From Adiantum capillus-veneris (Eukaryota; Streptophyta; Polypodiopsida; Polypodiales; Pteridaceae), in the NCBI GenBank assembly GCA_014529385.2, contig CM043950.1, positions 69,806,935 to 69,870,934 of the forward strand: a DNA stretch of 64,000 nucleotides, read 5' to 3'. Below are positions 24,372-35,279 of the stretch, in pieces. The position numbers were made by a program, and so were the translations under genes. The stretch's first letter is position 1. Each line of letters starts with the position of its first letter. The notes beneath the pieces were generated by a model that was not told the origin of the DNA, did no database searches, and saw nothing but the letters and a program-made list of their open reading frames with translations.

Positions 24372-25955
24372 TCATGTATCTGAGGAGTTCATAATTTTTT
24401 TGACCATTTCCTGGTGCCTATTTTGCGCGTAAGGCAACGCCCCAGTCAAGAGGGACTGCGCTATGGCCTTTGGGTCAGTTGAGCCAATGGAAGCATATAT
24501 CCCTATCTGGGCAAGCACTTTACCACGAAAGCCAGTGCCAAACGCTGAGCATACAAGGGATCTACGCACTAGGAACACTTGATGCGCAGTTTGAGCAATG
24601 GTGCTCAAACACAAAAACTTGCTCAAAGCTTTTAACGACCAAGTCATAAAATGGGCTTGGGGAGTAAATTCATTATGGATAATGGCCACATCGCCAGGGG
24701 GGAGTTGTCCTAGGTAATGCGTAAGGGAAGCTTGAGGTCCAAAGCCTGTCCGCTTGCCACCCGTCCTTGCAGCAAAATCATCAACCTCCACGACATCCTG
24801 TCATAAACCGATGAAGGTTGAGAAAAAAGACAATGAAGGATAAAATAGTAACATGAAAATTAGGATACAGTTTACCTCCTGCTCCTTGTCCTCCTCCTCC
24901 CTGTTGCCCTTTGTATCCAAGTCAATGCTTCCATGCACCACAGATACGAGCTTTGGATCATCAGATGGGAGGTTGCATAATGTCATAGGCATCCTAGCAG
25001 CCTCAACCTTGGCTTGCGTGGCTTGGAATTCTTCATCAGCCACGTGCAACTGCTCTACTTCCAGGACCTCCGCACATACAACTGCAATAGTGTCAGCAAC
25101 AGAGTCCCCATCTGGCAAGAGCTTGCTTTCTAGGTCATCTGGCGTATTGTCTAAGGGACATTTGGTGCTGTTGCATAGAACGCTCAAGCATTCATCCATG
25201 CGCAGGCCAAATGCTTTCTCCAAATCATGCAGAAACACATACTTCTCCCCGTCCACTACCACTGAGGAGAAGCGGCTGATTTCTACCTCTGGGATAGCCA
25301 CATCCGTCAGTGGTAGAAGTGGCACTAGAGTGTCACTAGGGCCAGCCGCAACTATGGATTTCTCAACCACTTCCTCAAGACCCCTAGGGTACTCGAGCCG
25401 GTGTGCCTTTCCTTCCGCTGCAGGGTTCATGGGGATAACCTGCTGCTCCTTGGTGTCCTTGATAAAGGACCCAACCTGAAGGTGTGGTAAGCGGAGCTCC
25501 TCCAAATCAGGTTCCTCGCTCACCAAGAAGATAAATGTTGCGAGCCGAGAAAGGTACTCCACCCCCAACTTGCGCTTCTTGAGCGCTGACACCCCTGGGG
25601 CTTGCTCGTCCAAGTAATGGACTGCATCGGTTGCAATTTCTTGGAATCGTTGCGACCGCTTGGAGAATGGGCGATCACCTTTGTGTATATAGCGCAAAAG
25701 ATCGCAAGGCACCCAGATCCCTGCATCATGTGGGGGGATAGATATAGAATATTTTATGATGTGCTCCTCCATGAACGCAAAAATCTTGGCAAATGCATCC
25801 ATGCGAAGGGCAACTGTGGCGTCAAGGTCAGGGAGACGAGTAAAAAAGGTGTGGAGGTCCAACTTCCCTTTGTATTTGGTGTCCTCGAGGAAGAGGATGA
25901 AGCGTGACAAAGGGGTGGATATGGCTGCAGATGCAGCGGCTACGGAAGCTTCCAT
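24372..25955 (-). CDS. Unknown protein of the convergent unit, copy 1, two exons, apparently intact
   Basis: On the minus strand, exon 1 runs from 25955 to 24876 and exon 2 from 24797 to 24372, joined by a 78-bp GT-AG intron (GTAAACTG to TATGACAG) that keeps the frame. The product is about 501 residues. I chose the Met at 25955 (MEASVAAASAA) over an upstream Met at 26003; either is possible. It is an acidic, mostly helical-looking protein with GIWVPCDLLRYI near residue 85, VDGEKYVFLHDLEKAF near residue 230 and a Glu/Lys/Asp-rich stretch before the intron. A damaged relative lies at 32680-33969 on the same strand. No known domain or catalytic motif was recognised. Its 3' end faces the plus-strand transposase-like gene. 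The open frame across both exons suggests younger age or selection compared with copy 2. Confidence 0.6.
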
Positions 25956-26190
25956 GTCTAGCCTGGGGTGTAGATAGAGAGTGGAGGAGCTCAAGAGTTG
26001 CAAAAGTGAAAATAGTGAATGAGTTAGGTGGCCCCTCTTTTATAATGGACTCTTTTTTTAAGAAATAAAAAAAGGCACTTTCACCAAAAAATGATTTCTT
26101 CTCCCAATGCAAAAAATTATATTCAAAGGCATGATTTGCTGAAGCAAATCATGTTGATTACATTGGGGATCAGTTTGAAAATTGCAAGAG

Positions 26191-26904
26191 TTACAAAGTT
26201 ATAAGATCGATAGCATAGTTCCATCCATCCCCCAGTCCTCCTCGACCCTCAATTTGTCTTCCATTCTCTTCTTCATTACAATAAGCATCCAATGATCGAC
26301 AAACCATGATGTATTGAAAATGTGGTGGAAGGATTCTTACATTGTGACCTTGTAAACGAAATTGTGCTTGTTGAAGAGCCTCAAAACCCATAATAACTAA
26401 ATGTTCTCGAACATTACTGAGAGTCCAATGCTTGTTCACTTGGACTGCCTCCAAAGCATTGTTGGGCATCTTCACTGCAATGTCAAAGCTTGCAATAGCG
26501 CCGTCTACACTCTGTAAGGGAGTCCACACTCCAAGCTTGCACATCCAACGATCATAGTGAAATCGTATGTACAAGGAGGTGCGGGATTTCAAATAGCGCA
26601 TTCCAATACGTGAAGCTCCAACCTTACAATGGTACCAGTCCCCGTTGTGCATGCCCTCCACAAAATCCCAACCCTCTTCTAAAAGCCTTCCTAATTCCTT
26701 GTAATGCGCATCTTTACATACAAGCATTGTGGTAGTCTCCACAAATCCAAACTCTTTAAAAATGTGCACAAAACAATGAATAGGCAAACACCAACTCAAG
26801 CCTACAGACGTAGAAGCTTTCGAGTATTTCAAAGAAGTTTGGACATCCATTATCATCTTTTGCTTGAAAGATGCTACCGACCACAAATCTGGCGTACCGG
26901 CCAC
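26191..26904 (-). CDS. Unknown protein, second minus-strand gene of the convergent unit, copy 1
   Basis: A single open frame of 237 codons, stop at 26191. It lies 236 bp upstream of the start of the 501-residue gene and on the same strand. It contains GLSWCLPIHCFVHIFKEFGF near residue 33, RTSLYIRFHYDRWMCKLGVW near residue 127 and a CNEEENGRQ-rich tail. A weak relative can be seen at 34914-35279 (LVWCLACANIF and GYGTWRTL at matching spacing). No family was recognised and there is no signal peptide. It could be a separate gene or a 5' exon group of the same transcription unit as 25955-24372. The 3' end is firm; the start is uncertain. Confidence 0.45.
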   Translation of the reverse strand: MAGTPDLWSVASFKQKMIMDVQTSLKYSKASTSVGLSWCLPIHCFVHIFKEFGFVETTTMLVCKDAHYKELGRLLEEGWDFVEGMHNGDWYHCKVGASRIGMRYLKSRTSLYIRFHYDRWMCKLGVWTPLQSVDGAIASFDIAVKMPNNALEAVQVNKHWTLSNVREHLVIMGFEALQQAQFRLQGHNVRILPPHFQYIMVCRSLDAYCNEEENGRQIEGRGGLGDGWNYAIDLITL

Positions 26905-26979
26905 TCCATACTTAATAAGGAAGTTACTTTGATGGGTTCAAGTGTTCCAAACGCTTGTGTAGAAGTAGGGACAATATAG

Positions 26980-28069
26980 GAGTGAGAATAGAAGAAAATC
27001 CTTCTTTGAACTAGTTTGGTTGAGCAAAGATGTGGGAACATTATTGTCCAATATCCGCATGTATAGCATTGAATGTGCCGGAGAGACTATGTAGTGGCTA
27101 CTCCTCTACCAACGTGGATGGAAATATGACTATAAACGCATGACAAATCTTAAGTATGAATCCATAATAACATTACACTGTGATTTCACACCTATCTTTG
27201 TATTCTCAAAACATGTACTTACAATGTGTTGGAAATCGAGGTGGTTGTTGCAAATGCATGGTTGACATTGAGAAAACATGTTACACAATGGCTACGGTCC
27301 CCTTGTCTTTGCGGTTCTTGAAGCCAAGGAGCTTTCATTTCCAATGAAGATCCAAGTTTGCACGATTTTGCACACGATGAGGGCCAATAGCAGATGGTTG
27401 CATGTATACCCAAGTACCTTTGGTGAACTCTTGTGGCACCCACTCATCATCTACACCTCTAGTGTGGTGGCATGCAAGTGCTGTGACCTCATCCTTTGGC
27501 CGCCTTTGCGAAGTAGAGTTGACCATGGTTGAGCAAAGAAAACTAGGAGGAGGAGAAGGACCTTGCTTGTTGCTACAATGTAGGTGGGATAAAGTGATAT
27601 GAGAAGGTGGTTAACCCTTGTGGCAATGGGAGGAGAAGGTGGATAACCCTTGCTTGGTGTGGCAATGGAAGGTGGTAGAGGAGGAGAGAGGAGCTTCCTT
27701 GCAGCAATGGAGATGGTGTAGAGAGAGAGAGAGTGTTGGAGTAGAGGATGAGTGTGATGGTTGCAACCAAGGAGGGGTTGGAAAAGGGGTTTTAGAGAGA
27801 GAAAATTACTTTTTGCCTAAGAACTACTTTTGGGGGAGCTCTGGATAGCAAAAAAAGATTTTTGAAAAGTTTTAAATTTTTTTTGAATTTTAAGGTTTTT
27901 GGGTGCACGTTTTGACTTTTTGAGGCCAAAAAATGCTTTTTTGACCATAAAATAGTTTTAGGGGGGTTTTAAGAAAATGAAATTTGAGTTTTGAAAATTT
28001 TGAAAAATTTCAAATTTTTGGGATTTTTTCAAAACCGGTTAAAAAAGGAGGGAAGTTGGAGGTTCCATA

Positions 28070-28071
<2 letters not shown>
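26980..28071. other. Spacer between the two copies of the convergent unit
   Basis: No gene was recognised. The G-rich stretch at about 27530-27790 and the A/T-rich homopurine-homopyrimidine runs at 27840-28030 produce only repetitive frames. Part of it may be the inverted counterpart of 21.9-22.1 kb. Confidence 0.45.

Positions 28072-28104
<33 letters not shown>
28072..28104. repeat. Poly-C run of 33 bases
   Basis: An uninterrupted homopolymer of C; its exact length is likely to be unstable in sequencing. Confidence 0.9.
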
Positions 28105-28106
<2 letters not shown>

Positions 28107-28329
28107 CCCACCCCACCTTCTTACTAGGTAAGAGCCCATTTAAGAAGTGTAAAACTACTTTGTCCCCCTACATTTTTGAGGGCATAGAGTGTGTCCACCA
28201 CCCTCTTCTCATTGGTTGGCCTCTAATTAACCTTAATCCCAAAGGGTCCCTAGAGGGTTCATATTTTTCCTAATGCCATAGCTCTTTCTCTCTCTACTGT
28301 GCATTGTTGCAGACCTGCACATCCTTGCA

Positions 28330-28475
28330 AGATCCATCTCCATCTCCATTGGAATCTCCACCTCCACCTCCACCTCCACCTCCATCTTCAGCTCCACCTC
28401 TACCTCCATCTCATCTCCAGTTGCACCTGCACCTCCATCTCCATTCCCATCTTTATCTCCATCTCTATCTCCAGC
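28330..28475. repeat. Degenerate CTCCAC/CTCCAT hexamer minisatellite
   Basis: Repeats of CTCCAC, CTCCAT and CACCTC lie immediately before the ATG of the copy 2 transposase-like gene. Copy 1 has a comparable pyrimidine-rich CTCC-type stretch at about 22060-22220 in the same position, so this may be part of the unit's leader or promoter region. Confidence 0.85.
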
Positions 28476-28479
28476 TACA

Positions 28480-31176
28480 ATGGCTATGCGAGACATTACC
28501 AACAAGCCTTCAAAGTTCAAATTACATGTCAATTGGAGCAGGAGTATTATACTTTGCGAAGAAATTGAGACAATGGGTCTATTTCGATGGACATGCTACG
28601 ATTGCAAGGGAGGAAAGACATTGACCTTTGGACGGATGGAGCAATTTACCCCCTTGATCCTTAGATAGGTGCATCTCCACCATTTCACAACATCATGCAG
28701 CTGTTACGCCTTTTGGGTGACGACTACCACGGATTGTTAGGCTATAGAGGCTTTACACTTTATACTTGCAAGAGCTCTTGACACGTAATCAGATAAAAAA
28801 AAAACTAGACATGCTGCAAGTTGCAAGCTTAGCTGAAAAGGAACAAATTTGGGCATCGGCCTTGACTGCAAAGGATCAATTCATGGTGCAAATTAGCGGA
28901 ATTAAGGAAACAACTTGTAGAGCAGAAGGTGAAGCTTGACAATGATAAAGAAAGCATCAATCGGGTTGTAGAAAATTACATGCGTCTTTGGCATTCCACT
29001 CAAAATCTTAGACGGCACGTTGACCACTTTACTCACCTTCCTATGGGATTCAAAAAGACAACAAAAGCGCAGGGCTATGGGGCTCTTTGTTAAACTTGGA
29101 GGCACTCATAAGAGACATGTGAGCCAAACAAGGTAGTTGCAGGCTATAAGAGTGTACTTTGTTAGTAGAATTTAGTGATTGACTCCTTTTCTATTTGCTT
29201 TTTGCAGAGAATGTGCGGAAGCAATTCTAGGTTGCTTGCAACAGTATCGAGGAGTCAGTCGAAGAATCCATACTTCGGTACGTGGTTGATGAGAAAGACA
29301 TTCTAAATATGATCTATGAGCCCGCACATGCTACATTGCAACAATCCCTTCAAAAACTGCTATTGAACGAGTTTCAAAATATTATTCCCCCTTGCAACAT
29401 GCTTATAGTGTGCCACGAAGACGAGATCAATGATAAGGGGTACAAAGCATTTTTCATGCATAATAGGGCATCTACACAACAAGGGAATGGCTTGATTAAT
29501 GTTACCAACCCCATATAGTATGGCTATGGGAAGAAAAACCGCAAACAACGATGTTTCAACCTTGCTAGGCAGTTATAAGCGGGTGGATGGAAACATGCCA
29601 ATGTCCTCAAAGAGTTTTTTTTACAACAGGTTCAACAATGTTTACGTTGAAGTAGAAGCCCTGCAATGAGCTATAATCCAATATTACGATATCACAATAG
29701 AGGAGATAGGTGAAACAACTATATTTGTGTTAAAATTAGATGAATGTCAGGTTGTCAAAGGCCAGGGGGTAGAGCGCACAAGCCTCACACTAATGAGCAG
29801 GGCACTGGTGGGAAAGGGGTTAGAATGTGAAGAGACGGTCGAGTCGCTTGGCAGGAGGTGACAAAGCTAGATTTTTATGGGGTGCAATCAGAGAAGAACA
29901 TATGGTGGCAAGCGGCATGGGCACTCCCACATGAGGACCATGACAATTTGAGGTGTTATTTCAATTGTTCAGGTATTCAAGAGGCAATAGATAGACAATG
30001 CAATGGGGAAGTTCTCAATGTCCTTGGCATTGACAACTTTGAAATAGAGTGGCACCTTGGTAGCGACTTGAAGACCCTAAAATGCATGTTGGGCACTAAG
30101 AGTGGTGCAAATACTTTATTTCCATGCATTTTTTTTTGCCATGCAAAGATGCCTAAGGATGCATTGAGGAAGGGCACAGTGGTCAAAAGATCAAAATTTT
30201 GCAAGCAAGCAGGGGCTAAGAGCCCGAACGGTAATCAAAAGGCAAGTGGGGGCACGTGTGGTTCAATGGCATCATGACTTGCGACCAAAGCAAGCCACTA
30301 TCTCGTGTAGAGGAGGATCCAGATTGGCATCCCATTCTTTCAATTCCCCTTATCAAGTGCCTGTGTGTTACTTGCATTTGAGACGTAGAGTTTGGACAAG
30401 TTGCTAATGCTCCAATAAATTATGCATGGAACATGGAGCCAGAGTCATGGAAAGAGAAGTGCATTCGCACGCTTGAAACAACTTTGTCATCGGTAGGGCT
30501 TCACTCCTATGTAGTAACCCTCTCAAAGGAATGCAAAAACCCAACAACCACACAAGATAACCCTAATAAGATATGTATGGGTGGGGCAAATGCAAGACAC
30601 TTGCTTTCAAACTATTGTGAGGCACAAAGACATACTTCTTTTCAGATATGGAAGCAGGTGTGTGATATAACAACCTACCTTGGCAATGAGGCAACACTTG
30701 GGATGAACAGAGAGCGTGTGTGGGAAACATGCCATGAGATGATGAGGCTCCTTGAGCGGTTGCACCTTAGTGAAGATGAGGTACAATCACTCAAGGTGTC
30801 TATTAATAAATTCACAGAGCTAATGGTCGATGCATGGGATGAAACCCATATCAAAATTTGCATGCATATCTTGTTTGCCCACGGCCCATACTTTCATAAT
30901 GAGTATGGATCCCTTATGCTATGGAGCAATTAAGGGATGGTAAGGTCACACTATCATGCAAAGGCTACCTATTTTAAGAGCACTCATGGTGGTGGCAAGA
31001 TCCATAGCAATGCGTTTCACGAGATGTTCAATTGGTTCTACCGTGCACTAACCGGTAGGAAGAAGCAAAGGGCATGGGCCAACTTGTCTCTTAGGCGCCA
31101 TATTGTGAAAGTGGTGATGTGTCTGACGAATGCAAGGATACCATGGGTCAAAGCACATGAGAGAGCATTGGCATGA
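28480..31176 (+). pseudogene. Transposase-like protein, copy 2 (longer, broken)
   Basis: The start MAMRDITN matches the copy 1 start MVLTDITN. Pieces follow in changing frames: DLWTDGAIYPLDP and GLLGY (about 28625-28745, with a stop), a central region at 29.2-29.65 kb, FVLKLDECQVVKG (about 29729), then 29858-30277 with WHLGSDLKTLKCMLG and C..FC (about 30049-30140), and 30433-31176 with FAHGPYFHNEYGS, WSN-stop-GM and KSTHGGGK. The TAA at 30931-30933 sits where CAA (Gln) would give SNQGM. I infer an RNase-H-like transposase: Asp in KLDEC, Asp in GSDLK, and a third acidic residue expected after SNQGM, where this copy has Val. The spacing and His-rich C-terminal block resemble other large eukaryotic transposon proteins, but no superfamily can be named. 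Confidence 0.55.
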
Positions 31177-31299
31177 AGGAGAAATTGGCAAAGAGTAGGG
31201 CATGCGTGGCTTCTCACGCAGTAAAAATTGTAATCTCCACTTTTTGGAGCATATTAATGATAAATTATAATTTCTTAAAAAGTTGGGGCCTATAAATAT

Positions 31300-31402
31300 C
31301 AAAGTGAATTTTTAAAGTCTTTATAAGTTTGTGAGTTATCTCTCTCTCTCTCTCTCTCTAAATACCAAAGTGAATTTTTAAAGTCTTTATAACTTTGTGA
31401 GT

Positions 31403-31468
<66 letters not shown>
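31300..31468. repeat. Duplicated 50-bp segment with (CT)n runs
   Basis: A segment containing GTGAATTTTTAAAGTCTTTA and TTGTGAGTTATCTCTC occurs twice (about 31301-31360 and 31367-31425), each time followed by CT repeats. The minus-strand Glu-Arg-rich frame here is an artefact. Confidence 0.9.
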
Positions 31469-31469
<1 letters not shown>

Positions 31470-31589
31470 CCTACTCTGTCCTCCCGTCGATAAAAACCAA
31501 CACTTAGGAAACCAATAGCCAATAGCCAAGAAACACGGGCCAAGAGCGAGCGCCAAGAGCATTACAAATTTGATCGTGCTCAACAAGAT

Positions 31590-32268
31590 ATGAAAAAGGC
31601 AAGAATGCAAGAGTTTTACGAAGAGGAGGAGAATTATTTGCTCACAGAAGCAAAGAGGACCTACAAGATGCTCCAAGAGCGACAATACCCACACGACAAG
31701 ATTACTGAGTTCTTGAGAATAGAGGTCAGTACAAAGTACAAGAGACATCACGACCAGAGACCGCGACCAAAGACCTAACACAGATTTACAACTACTCTCG
31801 GATGAGCAAGCGGTTGATCTCATAGAGAAGGTTTGTAATAGCACGATTCAAGAAATCTATGAAAAGTCCTTGGTCAACATGAAGAGAATAGAAGAGGAAC
31901 GATAGAGGGCAAGGATGGAAGAAGCAAGCTGCCTTACAAGGGAAAGAGAAGAAGAAAAAATGAGAGCAAAGGAGGAAAGGGCCAAGAAGGCCACACGAAA
32001 GAGCCCCAAGAACCCACCCAAGAAGAGTCCAAAGAAGGCCAGACAACCCCCAGCTAAAGCAGCAAGTGAAAGTAGTCATGCACCAAGAGGGAAGGCGGTG
32101 AACAAGAGAAAGAGTCATCCACAAACTATAGAGGAGGCCAACCAGTGTGATGAGAGGTGCAAGAAGTACCACAACGATAATGCCCCTTGGTCTCGCATTG
32201 CCCAGCCTCACCACCACCACCTCTCAAGAAGAAGCATCGTTGGAGACCCGAACATGTGTGTTGCATGA
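31590..32268 (+). pseudogene. Lys/Glu-rich coiled-coil protein, copy 2 unit
   Basis: Two pieces, 31590-31778 and 31915-32268, are linked by a related frame between them (EIYEKSLVNMKRIEEER near 31855). The first has a helical EEEENYLLTEAKRTYKML stretch. The second is very basic with KSPKNPPKKSPKKARQPP. It may be the C-terminal part of the transposase-like protein or a separate small gene of the unit. No counterpart remains in copy 1, where this section is deleted. No domain was recognised. Histone-H1-like composition alone is not evidence of function. Confidence 0.35.
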
Positions 32269-32679
32269 AATCCAAAAGTACCAGAACGATACACAACTTA
32301 TCATGCCTAAGGTCCCATTTTCCCGGCTCGTGAAAGAGATTATGGGATGAGTACTCAGACAGTGTAACAAGGGTGGAAACAGTGGCATTGGGTGCATTGC
32401 AGCAAGCAGTGGAGGATATCATTGTATCCCTCTTTCAAGACACTATTTTGGGAATGGCCCATGCTAAGAGTGTGACTATTAAGCCCTCAGATATGAGCTT
32501 AGCACATTGCCTACGTGGTGATGATTGCTTTCGTAAAACCTAGACCAGCTTTATCATGTAACTATTTTGAAAATGAAGTTATCATATTTACGTGTGGCAA
32601 TTGCAATGTATTGTTTGAAATTTAAGCTTGTGTTGGAAGGATTTGAATGTGGTTACTTAGGTCAATTTCTCTAATCAAG

Positions 32680-33969
32680 CCGCTAGCGGGGTCCGTGTGA
32701 GCTGGAAAGTAGATATATTTTTAATATGCAAATTGCTCGTTTCGCACATTAGAATTGCAAGTTGCTCAGAACATCTCCATTGATGCATAGTCCATATACT
32801 TGTTGTGGATGACCCATTGAAGCTTGGAAGATAATGCCATAGGGTCACATTCTTTGAGTCACCCTCTGTTTGACATCCACCTTTTTGTTGGGCAAACCGA
32901 TAAATCTCCAAAGTGGACTGCAAGGAGACAACGTCGGATTATGATTCTAAGAAACAACAATGAGAATTGAGAAGAATGAAGTATTTACTTGCGTGACATC
33001 ATCTTGCTTGTAGAGGTTCTTGTTGGTTATATCGATCAATGTGCTCCGAGCACATGAGGCGCTTGTGGGGAGAGAAGCTACTCTTGGGAACACTCTTGTT
33101 GAAATGATTTTCCTCATCAATGATTTGTAGAGTTGTTTCCATGAGGGAGTCCATGGAATTATGTCCCTTTGGAAAGGCTAGTGTGTTGATGAGGGGAACA
33201 AAGTGGTCTTCTACATGGGGTTCCTTGTAGCATGAACCCCAACATATATTGCAAGAACAGAGAGATATTCATCCTTATGCATTTCAAGGGAGTGGGTAAT
33301 GTTGTCAAGGAAGAGAAATTCTTGACTGTCCACTATAATTGGATGCAGGGTGTGCGCGAGAAGCTCTAGGATCTCATCTTTGACATCCTCCCCTTCTAGG
33401 TCTTGGTCAATTTCTTCCAAAGGAGGCTCCCTTGAAGACATAGGAGGGCCAACAAAGACTCTTCTTGGCTAGACATCTTCTCCTCTTTGGGCTCTACCTC
33501 CTTTACAAGCATCCTCGGAGACGGCTTGTTACGGTCACTTGCTTTACCTATTCCCTTGCTGTTTTCAATTGCCTCTATCACCATCACAGCGAACACCATG
33601 TCCCACCTCATAAATCCCATGCCAATGTTCTCCATGCCCAGGTCTATGAGGTTGTCCTCCTCTTCCTCTCGGTAGTGTTCCTTGGTGAGCCCCTTGATCA
33701 CCCTACCCAATCTGAAGCGAAAACTACTGTCTTCTTTGATCGAGGAGATCTACTGGCACCCGCAAACCTTCTTCATCTTCAATATTGATGGATTAGTTTG
33801 CTATAGGTGTCTCCATGTAGGATGTAAGCACGTCAAATGCATCAGCATGCAGTTCGATGGTAGCCTCCATGTCGATAAATACCTAAACCACAATTCTAAG
33901 CTTCTCCATCATGTGTCCTAGATCATGCGCAAGGAGTTGGTCAATGAGGGCTTGATTAGGAGTAGCCAT
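32680..33969 (-). pseudogene. Unknown protein of the convergent unit, copy 2 (broken)
   Basis: The minus-strand frames match the 501-residue protein at 25955-24372. The start is at about 33969 (MATPNQALIDQLL). It is followed by LRVPVDLLDQRR, the counterpart of GIWVPCDLLRYI, then GMGFMRWDMVFAVMVIE, the counterpart of GVEYLSRLATFIFLVSE, and EFLFLDNITHSLEMHKDEYL near 33300, the counterpart of KYVFLHDLEKAFGLRMDECL. Stops and frame changes interrupt it. Weak similarity to exon 2 of copy 1 continues to about 32680. The order and orientation relative to the plus-strand gene are as in copy 1, so both genes moved or were duplicated together. Confidence 0.5.
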
Positions 33970-34306
33970 TCTTACTGGTGGAGTGCAAGGGACAATGACA
34001 CATGCTTGGGTATGGATAGAGAAAGGAAGCATTGGAGAATAAGAGAAAAGCTCAAAAACAAGAAAGTGACTTTAAAATGGGCCTTGCAAGTCACTTATAA
34101 AGGAGACAATTAAAAATAGGACACTTTTATAAAACTTAGAAACTCAATAGTGATTAAAATTTGAATGTTCTCTTCCGCAAAAATCCCAGGCTATAATGCA
34201 TATATTGCCATCCAAACACCACAGTTTGAAACACTATAACTTCACCACCCACCCAGACTCTAAAGTCACTTAACGCCTATAAAATTAAAAATTGGACATT
34301 TTGGGA

Positions 34307-35279
34307 TCACAAAATTAGACAAAAATGTATTTTGTTAATATGAGAGTAATACATTGCAATGACAGTTGCTTCCTTGATATGGATACATCTAGGGAAGGGG
34401 ACGCTCTTACAAAGAAAGACCCTCTCCTTTATTGTACGCAGAGGGTTGCTTCTGATCGCAAACATGTAGTCCATCTTGAGATCAAACCTAAGCACCAAGT
34501 ACTCCCTTAGATTTGCCATATTCCAATTAGCATTGATGGCACTTCAACTTGATCCATATCAATGATGTCTGAATCTAGTGCTTCCCATTCACCCTCATGC
34601 CTACGTCCAACATCGGTAAGGGAATATGATGGAGATTTGCTGCTTCGCAATGTGGTATCAGATGATCATTTTTTTGTTACAACCATGCACTTTATGGTAT
34701 CCCCATTGTGCTAAAAAATCTTTGAGTCCCAAGCAGATGGAAGGAAGGAATTCATTATCTTTCCACCCTTAGAAATCCACATGGTAGGCGTGCGATGCAC
34801 ATCGTCTTCCTTGAACAAAAAAACAAAAGATGCAGAGGCATAAAAGATGTTAGTGTTGCTCGATGTGACCTGTACATGCACTTCATTGCATTGAAGATTT
34901 CATTTTCAATCTGTCACCTGGTTAATACAATAGAAGTACTGTCAGGAGTTGGCCAATCACCGTCCATCAAAGTTGGTGGACTAAGTGTTCTCCAGGTCCC
35001 GTAGCCGTTCCTTGTTGTTGGGACTACATACTCTGCATCAAAGAAGAAGATGGACCGTTGTTCAAGCTCCGACACAATGCATCTAGAATATAGCAATAAG
35101 CCAAACTCAATGTGGCGAGCCTCAAAAGTTCCGGAGAGTGCCTCTAAAGGCTCCCATTCCATAAATGTTGATGGAAAAATATTTGCACAAGCCAAACACC
35201 AAACCAATAGAGTTTCCTCATTAGAGACTTCATGCGAAAGCATAGTGTTTGCTACAAACAACACTAGGGATACTTCCAA
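34307..35279 (-). pseudogene. Possible second minus-strand gene of the convergent unit, copy 2
   Basis: The piece 34914-35279 (121 codons) aligns weakly with the 237-residue protein at 26904-26191: LVWCLACANIF against LSWCLPIHCFVHIF and GYGTWRTLSPP against LGVWTPLQSVDG. A further frame at 34307-34519 lies downstream. The position, upstream of the other minus-strand gene, is the same as in copy 1. No known domain was recognised, and the homology is a by-eye call. Confidence 0.35.

Larger units (their letters stand above)
21850..28060. mobile_element. Candidate DNA transposon-like unit, copy 1 (convergent genes, centre deleted)
   Basis: The unit holds a plus-strand gene (22258-23751) facing minus-strand genes (25955-24372 and 26904-26191). 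Homologous genes in the same order and orientation occur again at 28.5-35.3 kb, so the set behaves as one unit. The plus gene lacks the part corresponding to about 29.86-32.3 kb of copy 2, which points to a central deletion; the palindrome at 24027-24175 lies there. The outer limits given are only a guess: A/T-rich sequence around 21.9-22.08 kb resembles the reverse complement of about 27.79-28.0 kb (shared phrases such as TTTTCAAAAATCTTTT and CAAAAAGTAAT). No target duplication was established. Confidence 0.4.

Noticed and set aside
24853-25977. Plus-strand frames over 24.8-26.0 kb (up to 208 codons).
   Set aside because: The minus-strand frame is longer, is joined across a good intron and has a homologue at 33 kb; the plus-strand frames are Ser/Thr-rich shadows.
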